A stretch of 42,859 nucleotides of DNA. Origin: Rhizobium sp. Q54. GTDB lineage: Bacteria; Pseudomonadota; Alphaproteobacteria; Rhizobiales; Xanthobacteraceae. Under the pieces are notes generated by a model, which was not told the origin of the DNA, ran no database searches, and saw only the letters and a program-made list of their open reading frames with translations. The DNA is taken from contig CAMAUC010000022.1 of assembly GCA_945861265.1 (NCBI GenBank), positions 1 through 42,859 of the forward strand, in the 5' to 3' direction. The position numbers and the translations under genes were made by a program. Position 1 is the first letter of the stretch. The number at the start of each line of letters is the position of its first letter. This document shows positions 37,504-42,859 of the stretch, one piece after another.

Positions 37504-38388
37504 ATGGCGCGCATCGGATTTATCGGTCTCGGCAATATGGGTCTGCCGATGGCGCTCAACCTCATCAAAGCCGGGCATCAGGTCGAAGGCGTCGATCTTA
37601 ATCCGGGCGCGATCGAGAAGCTGAAGGCTGCCGGCGGCAGCAATGCCGAATTAGCCAAGGTCGCCGCCGCGCGCTGCGATGTCGTCATCACCATGCTGCC
37701 GGCCGGCAAGCATGTGCGCGAAGTCTATCTCGGCTCAGGCGGCATCGTCGAGAATGCCAATCCCGGCACGCTGCTGATCGACTGCTCGACCATCGACGTC
37801 GAGACCGCGCGCGATGTGGCCGCTGCCGCCGAGGCGAGGGGATTGCTGATGCTCGATGCGCCGGTGTCCGGCGGTGTCGGCGGCGCGGCCGGCGGGACAC
37901 TTACGTTCATGGTCGGCGGGTCGACGCAGGCCTTCACCCGCGCGCAGAGCATTCTCGACAAGATGGGCAAGACGATTGTTCACGCTGGCGGTGCCGGTAC
38001 CGGCCAGGCGGCGAAAATCTGCAACAACATGATCCTCGGCATTTCGATGATCGCGGTGTCGGAAGCTTTCGTGCTGGCCGAGAAGCTGGGCCTCGACCAC
38101 CAGAAGCTGTTCGACATTTCGTCGAAGTCGTCGGGCCAATGCTGGTCGATGACGACCTATTGCCCGGTGCCGGGTCCGGTGGCGACGTCGCCGGCCAACC
38201 GCGACTATCAGCCGGGATTCACTGCGGCGATGATGCTGAAGGATTTACGTTTGGCACAAGCTGCGGCGAAGGCCGCCGGCGCGAAAACAGAATTGGGCGC
38301 CGACGCCGAAAGGATTTATTCGGCATATGCATCGAGCGGCGAGGCGGAGCGGGATTTTTCCGGCATAATCCGCTTCATTCGCGGGTAG
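37504..38388 (+). CDS. mmsB: 3-hydroxyisobutyrate dehydrogenase
   Basis: It oxidises 3-hydroxyisobutyrate to methylmalonate semialdehyde with NAD+, a late step of valine breakdown. The 294-residue protein has the NAD motif GFIGLGNMGLPMA, the substrate motif DAPVSGGVGGA (118-128), catalytic Lys171 in AAKICNNM, and a helical C-terminal domain. A ribosome-binding GGGAG precedes ATG. The last 197 nt (38190-38386) are repeated at 39113-39309. The copy attached to this gene has fewer G/C third positions than the detached copy where they differ, so the present 3' end may be the acquired one. Confidence 0.95.
   Translation: MARIGFIGLGNMGLPMALNLIKAGHQVEGVDLNPGAIEKLKAAGGSNAELAKVAAARCDVVITMLPAGKHVREVYLGSGGIVENANPGTLLIDCSTIDVETARDVAAAAEARGLLMLDAPVSGGVGGAAGGTLTFMVGGSTQAFTRAQSILDKMGKTIVHAGGAGTGQAAKICNNMILGISMIAVSEAFVLAEKLGLDHQKLFDISSKSSGQCWSMTTYCPVPGPVATSPANRDYQPGFTAAMMLKDLRLAQAAAKAAGAKTELGADAERIYSAYASSGEAERDFSGIIRFIRG
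38190..38386 (+). repeat. 197-nt direct repeat, copy A (3' end of mmsB)
   Basis: It matches 39113-39309 at 189 of 197 positions with no gaps. Translated, the copies differ by one residue (Ala versus Asp at the codons gct/gac); six of the eight differences are synonymous third-position changes. Homology stops within the stop codon (TAG here, TGA in copy B). Confidence 0.97.
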
Positions 38389-39112
38389 CGCTTGAGGTTA
38401 CGCACAGGCTGCAATTGTAGTATAGACACTTCCGCATTTGATGGAAGCGGGGGCGTATAGCGGTGAAGTGTTCACATTGCAGAACGTCGATTCATGAGGA
38501 ATGGATCGGCACCGTGCTAAACGGCGGTAAGCAATATTGGTATTCTCGGGTAGCGATCTGCCCAGAATGCGGTAAGGATATCGTGCAAGTTGGGATTGGC
38601 GCGAGCGGTGTTCAGCCAACTAAATGGCTTCAGGTTTTTCCAACTGGATCGAGCAGAGGTCCTGTCGCAGCGGAAGTGCCTGCAGAAATAGCCACTGATT
38701 ATACGGAAGCAGCGTTAGTGCTCCCAATAAGTCCTAAAGCATCCGCTGCGCTATCGCGGAGATGCCTGCAACTGGTTCTTGCCAAGGCTGGCTATATCCA
38801 GAAGGACTTGTCTCAACAAATCGATGCGGTTCTAGCCGAGCAAGACACTCGAAAGGCGTTGCCCACAGGCGTGCATTCTATCGTTGACGCGGTGAGGAAT
38901 TTTGGAAATTTCTCGGCCCATGGGATAACCGACAAAACCACTCTCCAAATCATTGATGTTGAACCTCACGAAGCTGAGTATTGCTTAGACATTTTGGACG
39001 CCATTTTTGACCATTATTTCGTAAAGCCGGCTGAGGCGGCGCGAATGAAGAACGCTCTAAATGAGAAACTCGCTGCGGCCAAAAAGCCTCCAGCAAAGTA
39101 AGTGCCGAAGTA
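38387..39112 (+). mobile_element. candidate integrated cassette carrying a DUF4145 gene
   Basis: The segment between the two mmsB 3'-end copies (about 726 bp; unit length with one repeat 923 bp) has about 50% GC by hand count, against roughly 63-65% around it. It carries one gene, on the same strand as mmsB. The arrangement (host gene kept whole, displaced copy on the far side) is like islands that integrate into gene 3' ends, but no integrase is present. The mobility call is inference. Confidence 0.55.
38463..39101 (+). CDS. DUF4145 domain protein with N-terminal zinc ribbon
   Basis: The 212-residue protein has paired CxxC motifs Cys3-Cys6 (KCSHC) and Cys33-Cys36 (ICPECG) forming a probable zinc ribbon, then a helical DUF4145 domain (about 85-190; RCLQLVLAKAGY, VDAVRNFGNFSAHG). 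DUF4145 is found alone or fused to restriction-type proteins and its activity is not established. It starts with GTG at 38463 behind GGGGGC; no ATG fits better. GC is about 50% and codons such as TTA, ATA and CTA are frequent, unlike all neighbours. It is enclosed by 197-nt repeats, so it was probably acquired by transfer. Confidence 0.88.
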   Translation: MKCSHCRTSIHEEWIGTVLNGGKQYWYSRVAICPECGKDIVQVGIGASGVQPTKWLQVFPTGSSRGPVAAEVPAEIATDYTEAALVLPISPKASAALSRRCLQLVLAKAGYIQKDLSQQIDAVLAEQDTRKALPTGVHSIVDAVRNFGNFSAHGITDKTTLQIIDVEPHEAEYCLDILDAIFDHYFVKPAEAARMKNALNEKLAAAKKPPAK

Positions 39113-39311
39113 GCCGGCCAACCGCGACTATCAGCCCGGTTTCACCGCGGCCATGATGCTGAAGGATTTACGTTTGGCGCAAGACGCGGCGAAGGCCGCC
39201 GGCGCGAAAACAGAATTGGGCGCCGACGCCGAAAGGATTTATTCGGCATATGCATCGAGCGGGGAGGCGGAGCGGGATTTTTCCGGCATAATCCGCTTCA
39301 TTCGCGGGTGA
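39113..39311 (+). pseudogene. displaced 3' end of mmsB
   Basis: This is copy B of the 197-nt repeat plus its own stop (TGA 39309-39311). It encodes the last 65 residues of 3-hydroxyisobutyrate dehydrogenase from PANRDYQ to FIRG, intact in frame but without start or N-terminal domain. It is followed after one base by a lineage-typical hairpin repeat, which suggests this is the original chromosomal end of the gene. Confidence 0.9.
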
Positions 39312-39362
39312 TATGCACGATCCCGAAAAATGGGCACCGGTTTTCGGACAAGATCGTGCATA
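39312..39362. repeat. REP-like hairpin element
   Basis: Perfect 11-bp arms TATGCACGATC (39312-39322) and GATCGTGCATA (39352-39362) enclose a second stem CCGAAAA (39323-39329) / TTTTCGG (39341-39347), with loop ATGGGCACCGG. I recognise the GATCCCGAAAA..GGGCACCGGTTTTCGG..AAGATC pattern as a dispersed repeat of Bradyrhizobium-type genomes (from memory). It may end mmsB transcripts. Confidence 0.8.
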
Positions 39363-39424
39363 AAACAAACGAATCCGCGCGCACAGGGTGAACGAAACCT
39401 TGCGCGAATTTCGACAATTGCGAA

Positions 39425-39448
39425 TGCAACGGACCGTTCACCGTTGCA
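39425..39448 (+). promoter_or_regulatory. candidate operator upstream of ldtR
   Basis: This is a perfect inverted repeat TGCAACGG (39425-39432) / CCGTTGCA (39441-39448) with an 8-nt spacer, 123 bp before the chosen ldtR start, in an A/T-rich stretch. MarR proteins typically bind such palindromes and often their own promoter, so autoregulation is a reasonable guess. Confidence 0.4.
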
Positions 39449-39571
39449 AATAAACCTAATCTTTATGCTGTTATTTAAGCCGATTTTAGACTGGCCCGCA
39501 TAGTTTGGTTCACAAGGGACGAGGAAAACAGGGCCTCGTGACCAATGAAAACAAAACTAAGGGGCGTTGAA

Positions 39572-40084
39572 ATGAAAGCCGTCGCAAAGACGGTCGAACC
39601 CGCAGAGCGTGAAGCGCGGTTCGACACGATCCAGCCTTTGTATCATGAGGCACTGACCTTGGTTGAGCGGCTGCATCGCCGTCTGCTCGACGTCATCAAG
39701 GACGAATTCGACCGCCGCGGCCGCTCCGATATCAATTCGGTGCAGGCGCTGCTGTTGTACAATATCGGCGACAAGGAGCTGACGGCGGGTGAGCTGCGCA
39801 CGCGCGGCTACTATCTCGGCTCCAACGTCTCCTACAATCTCAAGAAGCTGGTCGAGATGGCTTTCCTCGATCACCAGCGCTCGCGCGTCGATCGCCGGTC
39901 GGTTCGCATCAAGCTGACCGCCAAGGGCCAGGAAGTGCGCGACATCGTCGACACCCTATATCAGAAGCATGTGCGCACGGTCGAACAGGTCGGCGGCATC
40001 AATGCCGACGAGTTCGCCACGCTCAACAAGTCGCTGCACCGGCTTGAGCGCTTCTGGACCGACCAGATCCTGTATCGCCTCTAA
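39572..40084 (+). CDS. ldtR: MarR-family regulator LdtR
   Basis: This 170-residue winged-helix regulator is of the LdtR type, which in Liberibacter and other Hyphomicrobiales controls an L,D-transpeptidase gene and stress tolerance. Its wHTH (about 55-130) includes SVQALLLYNIGDKELTAGELRTRGYYLGSNVSYNLKKLVEMAFL and the wing DRRSVRIKLT. I chose ATG 39572, preceded by AAGGGGCG; ATG 39545 adds 9 residues with a poor site. No transpeptidase gene is nearby. It is followed by a small conserved gene and glyA. Confidence 0.88.
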   Translation: MKAVAKTVEPAEREARFDTIQPLYHEALTLVERLHRRLLDVIKDEFDRRGRSDINSVQALLLYNIGDKELTAGELRTRGYYLGSNVSYNLKKLVEMAFLDHQRSRVDRRSVRIKLTAKGQEVRDIVDTLYQKHVRTVEQVGGINADEFATLNKSLHRLERFWTDQILYRL

Positions 40085-40222
40085 CGACTGCTCGCTCGTA
40101 CTGGCGAGACGACTTGCCCTCGGCCGGAATTTACCTCCCCGGCCGGGGGTCTTGTCGTTGGGATAGGGCCTGGCTGGCCGGATCGCCAGCACGGTCTATA
40201 CTGCCACCCTTGAGGGGCAGTG

Positions 40223-40408
40223 ATGGCGGACGAACCGGTCGTATATTTCGAACGCATCGAGATCGGCACCAGCGCGAAACTGGTGGCGATCGACGCCGGC
40301 ACCGGCATCGAAGTCACGGTCATCGGACCGTCTCATACCTCACAGACCGATCTGCAGAACCTGGCCCTCGCAAAGCTACGGGCACGGATGGCGCGCGAGC
40401 AGACCTGA
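40223..40408 (+). CDS. small conserved protein upstream of glyA (possibly DUF6898)
   Basis: This 61-residue protein has a beta-rich pattern (VVYFERIEIGTSAKLVAIDAGTGIEVTVIG) and a helical end (LQNLALAKLRARMARE). I associate it with the DUF6898 group found before glyA in Hyphomicrobiales, without certainty. ATG 40223 follows GAGGGGC. A GTG one codon upstream is also in frame. No membrane or signal segment is present. Confidence 0.65.
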   Translation: MADEPVVYFERIEIGTSAKLVAIDAGTGIEVTVIGPSHTSQTDLQNLALAKLRARMAREQT

Positions 40409-40546
40409 GGGAAATACCTATATATTGCGGCTGAACCGCCCGGCCATGCCAGCGCTTGGCGTGCCACGAGCGATATGCTATTCGCGGGGTATTCCCGAAC
40501 CCTTGGAAAGTCGGCGCCGATTTTGTCCGGTGCCTGGAGAAATTAA

Positions 40547-41824
40547 ATGTCGGTGGAAGGCCTGTTTTCAGCAAGCTTGCGCGATGTGGACCCCGAAATC
40601 GCCCATGTCATCGGCCAGGAGCTCGGCCGCCAGCGCGACGAGATCGAGCTGATCGCCTCGGAAAACATCGTCTCCAAGGCCGTTCTGGAAGCCCAAGGCT
40701 CCTGCCTGACCAACAAATATGCCGAAGGCCTGCCGGGCAAGCGCTATTACGGCGGCTGCCAGTATGTCGATATCGCCGAGCAACTGGCGATAGACCGCGT
40801 CACGAATTTGTTCGGCTGCGCCTTCGCCAACGTCCAGCCGCATTCGGGCGCCTCGGCCAATGCGGAAGTGTTCTTCGCGCTGATGCAGCCTGGCGACACC
40901 TTCATGGGCCTCAACCTCGCCGCCGGCGGCCACCTGTCGCACGGCATGGCGCTCAATATGTCGGGCAAATGGTTCAAGCCGGTGCCGTACAATGTGCGGC
41001 GCGAGGACCAGCGCATCGACATGGACGAGGTCTTGAAGCTCGCCAAGGAGCACAAGCCCAAACTCATCATTGCCGGCGGCTCGGCCTATCCGCGCATCAT
41101 CGACTTCAAGCGTTTCCGCGAAATCTGCGACGAGGTCGGCGCGCTGCTGATGGTCGACATGGCGCATTTTGCAGGACTTGTCGCCGGCGGCGCGCATCCT
41201 TCGCCATTCCCGCACGCCCATGTCGTCACCACGACGACGCACAAAACGTTGCGCGGTCCGCGCGGCGGCGTCATTCTCACCAATGACGAAGCGCTGGCCA
41301 AGAAGTTCAATACGGCCGTGTTCCCGGGCATGCAGGGCGGCCCGCTGATGCATGTGATCGCGGCCAAGGCGGTCGCGTTCGGCGAGGCGCTCAAGCCCTC
41401 GTTCAAGACCTATGCCAAGAACGTCGTCGAGAATGCCAAGGTGCTGGCTGAGACGCTCAAGGGCCACGGCCTCGACATCGTTTCCGGCGGCACCGATACG
41501 CATCTGATGCTGGTCGATCTGCGCCCCAAGCGGTTGACCGGCAAGGTCGCCGAGCTGGCGCTCGGCCGCGCGCATATTACCTGCAACAAGAACGGCATTC
41601 CCTTCGATCCGGAAAAGCCGATGGTGACATCGGGCATCCGCCTCGGCTCGCCCGCCTGCACCTCACGCGGTTTCGGCGCGGCGGAATTCAAGCAGGTCGG
41701 CGAGATGATCGTCGAAGTGCTCGACGTTTTGTCGCAGAAGGGCGTCGACGAGGATACGTTCGTCGAAGCGGCGGTGCGCGACAAGGTCAAGACTTTGCTC
41801 GGACGTTTTCCTATTTATCAGTAA
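40547..41824 (+). CDS. glyA: serine hydroxymethyltransferase
   Basis: This PLP enzyme interconverts serine and glycine, loading tetrahydrofolate with a one-carbon unit. The 425-residue protein shows [49 protein letters not shown] and the PLP lysine in [13 protein letters not shown], all intact. GGAGAAATTAA precedes the ATG. The 138-bp upstream gap contains no riboswitch I can recognise. It is followed 57 bp later by nrdR. Confidence 0.98.
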   Translation: MSVEGLFSASLRDVDPEIAHVIGQELGRQRDEIELIASENIVSKAVLEAQGSCLTNKYAEGLPGKRYYGGCQYVDIAEQLAIDRVTNLFGCAFANVQPHSGASANAEVFFALMQPGDTFMGLNLAAGGHLSHGMALNMSGKWFKPVPYNVRREDQRIDMDEVLKLAKEHKPKLIIAGGSAYPRIIDFKRFREICDEVGALLMVDMAHFAGLVAGGAHPSPFPHAHVVTTTTHKTLRGPRGGVILTNDEALAKKFNTAVFPGMQGGPLMHVIAAKAVAFGEALKPSFKTYAKNVVENAKVLAETLKGHGLDIVSGGTDTHLMLVDLRPKRLTGKVAELALGRAHITCNKNGIPFDPEKPMVTSGIRLGSPACTSRGFGAAEFKQVGEMIVEVLDVLSQKGVDEDTFVEAAVRDKVKTLLGRFPIYQ

Positions 41825-41881
41825 TCGTCATGGCCCCATTCTTTCCGGCCATCCACGACTAGCTTTTTTGAGGGGACCTGC

Positions 41882-42367
41882 ATGCGTTGCCCGAGTTGCG
41901 GAAGCCTCGATACCCAGGTGAAGGATTCGCGGCCGACGGAGGACTCCGCCGTCATTCGCCGCCGCCGCGTTTGTCTCACCTGCAATTTCCGTTTCACCAC
42001 TTTCGAGCGCGTGCAGCTGCGCGAGCTGACAGTCATCAAGCGCAACGGCCGGCGCGTGCCGTTCGATCGCGATAAACTCATGCGCTCGGTGCAGATCGCA
42101 TTGCGCAAGCGCGCGGTCGAGCCGGAACGCATCGAGCAGATGGTGTCGAAGATCGTTCGCGAGCTGGAAAGCGGCGGCGAGAACGAAGTGTCGTCGGAAG
42201 CCATCGGCGAGACGGTGATGGCGCATCTGCGCGAGATCGATGACGTCGCCTATGTGCGCTTTGCCTCGGTCTATCGCAATTTCGGCGAGGTCAAGGATTT
42301 CCGCGCCGCGCTGGATGAACTCGCCAGCGACGACGAAACGTCGACCGCGCCGCCGGTCCGCAAATGA
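41882..42367 (+). CDS. nrdR: transcriptional repressor NrdR
   Basis: It represses ribonucleotide reductase genes by binding NrdR boxes, sensing ATP/dATP. The 161-residue protein has a zinc ribbon with Cys3, Cys6, Cys31 and Cys34 ([20 protein letters not shown]) and an ATP-cone domain (about 49-139; [19 protein letters not shown]). A GAGGGG site precedes the ATG. It overlaps ribD by 4 bp (ATGA), the usual alphaproteobacterial glyA-nrdR-rib order. Confidence 0.98.
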   Translation: MRCPSCGSLDTQVKDSRPTEDSAVIRRRRVCLTCNFRFTTFERVQLRELTVIKRNGRRVPFDRDKLMRSVQIALRKRAVEPERIEQMVSKIVRELESGGENEVSSEAIGETVMAHLREIDDVAYVRFASVYRNFGEVKDFRAALDELASDDETSTAPPVRK

Positions 42368-42859
42368 ACGATCCCACCGCTGCCACGGCCGACGACGCCC
42401 GTTACATGGCACTGGCGCTTTCGCTCGGCCGTCGCGGCCTCGGCAACGCCTGGCCCAATCCCGCCGTCGGCGCGGTTATCGTCAAGGATGGCGTTATTAT
42501 CGGCCGCGGCTGGACGCAACCCGGCGGCCGTCCGCATGCTGAAGTCGAGGCGCTGCGTCAGGCCAAAAGGCAGGCGAAAGGCGCGACGCTCTATTGCACG
42601 CTCGAGCCATGCTCGCATGAAGGCAAGTCGCCACCCTGCGCTGACGCCGTCATCAAGGCCGGCATCGCCCGTGTCGTCTCGGCGCTGGAAGACCCCAATC
42701 CGGAAGTCGCGGGTCAAGGCCACGCGCGACTGCGCGACAAAGGCATTGCGGTCGATGTCGGCCTGATGGCCGATGAGGCCCGCCGCACGCATGCCGGACA
42801 CATCGCGCGCATCCAGAAATCTCGTCCGCATGTGACGCTCAAGCTCGCGGTGTCGCGGG
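42364..42859 (+). CDS. ribD: riboflavin biosynthesis deaminase/reductase RibD (partial, runs off the window)
   Basis: Its N-terminal deaminase domain acts on the pyrimidine intermediate after GTP cyclohydrolase II. Visible are [26 protein letters not shown], the zinc/catalytic HAEVEAL, and [15 protein letters not shown] with both zinc cysteines. The sequence ends at about residue 165, as the reductase domain begins ([12 protein letters not shown]). The start overlaps the nrdR stop (ATGA). Confidence 0.96.
   Translation, partial: MNDPTAATADDARYMALALSLGRRGLGNAWPNPAVGAVIVKDGVIIGRGWTQPGGRPHAEVEALRQAKRQAKGATLYCTLEPCSHEGKSPPCADAVIKAGIARVVSALEDPNPEVAGQGHARLRDKGIAVDVGLMADEARRTHAGHIARIQKSRPHVTLKLAVSR

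Noticed and set aside
39168-39368. A 66-codon minus-strand frame over the displaced mmsB end
   Set aside because: It is antisense to a recognisable mmsB fragment and runs into the REP-like hairpin, so it is not a gene.
40100-40160. A GC-rich hairpin (CCCCGGCCGGGG) after ldtR as a terminator
   Set aside because: The self-complementary core has no loop and no following T-run, and competing pairings exist, so it cannot be supported as a terminator.
40409-40546. A possible glycine or SAM riboswitch upstream of glyA
   Set aside because: The 138-bp leader has a few short complementary stretches but none of the conserved core sequences I know for those classes.

Overview
The window is a chromosomal stretch of an alphaproteobacterium, most likely Hyphomicrobiales in the Bradyrhizobium / Rhodopseudomonas / Pseudolabrys neighbourhood. 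The reasons are the high GC, the gene order rpoZ-rsh-pdxJ-acpS-lepB-rnc-era-recO and glyA-nrdR-ribD, an LdtR-type MarR regulator, a zinc-cysteine-free HemB, and lineage-typical intergenic hairpins. This placement is inference from gene content; no database search was run. Nearly all of the window is ordinary core genome.

Layout. 1-5.1 kb: tRNA-Pro(UGG), an alpha/beta hydrolase and a soluble lytic transglycosylase (minus), then dapA and mscL (plus). 5.1-9.3 kb: a hairpin-rich leader and Crp/Fnr regulator, a DUF6894-like protein, smpB, two VOC proteins around a periplasmic Cu/Zn superoxide dismutase, and a family 5 uracil-DNA glycosylase. 9.3-17.8 kb: a NYN-domain protein divergent from rpoZ (closed by two tandem terminators), then the tight rsh-to-recO run for stringent response, vitamin B6, fatty-acid, secretion, RNA-processing and repair functions. 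17.8-25 kb: a small secreted Cys/Arg-rich protein, parC, a CPA2 antiporter fused to universal-stress domains, mntH and the N-end-rule transferase bpt. 25-33 kb: RDD protein, threonine dehydratase, DoxX, a GMC oxidoreductase with an orphan molybdenum hydroxylase large subunit, a palindromic element and hemB. 33.3-39.4 kb: valine/isobutyrate catabolism (acyl-CoA dehydrogenase, 3-hydroxyisobutyryl-CoA hydrolase, 3-hydroxyisobutyrate dehydrogenase) with interspersed extra genes. 39.5 kb to the end: ldtR, a small conserved protein, glyA, nrdR and the start of ribD.

The unusual part is the valine catabolic cluster, which has been disturbed twice at gene stop codons. First, a DUF4145 gene of about 50% GC sits between two 197-nt copies of the 3' end of the 3-hydroxyisobutyrate dehydrogenase gene. 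The copies differ at 8 positions, 6 of them synonymous third-codon changes, which is the signature of an acquired unit that brought its own replacement 3' end. Second, 3.5 kb upstream, a DUF1772 gene plus the first 15 codons of a broken hydratase/hydrolase gene lie between two perfect 20-nt copies of the end of the acyl-CoA dehydrogenase gene. No integrase or transposase is visible for either unit. A 178-bp element with 21-nt imperfect terminal inverted repeats and several nested palindromes lies between hemB and the molybdenum hydroxylase gene.
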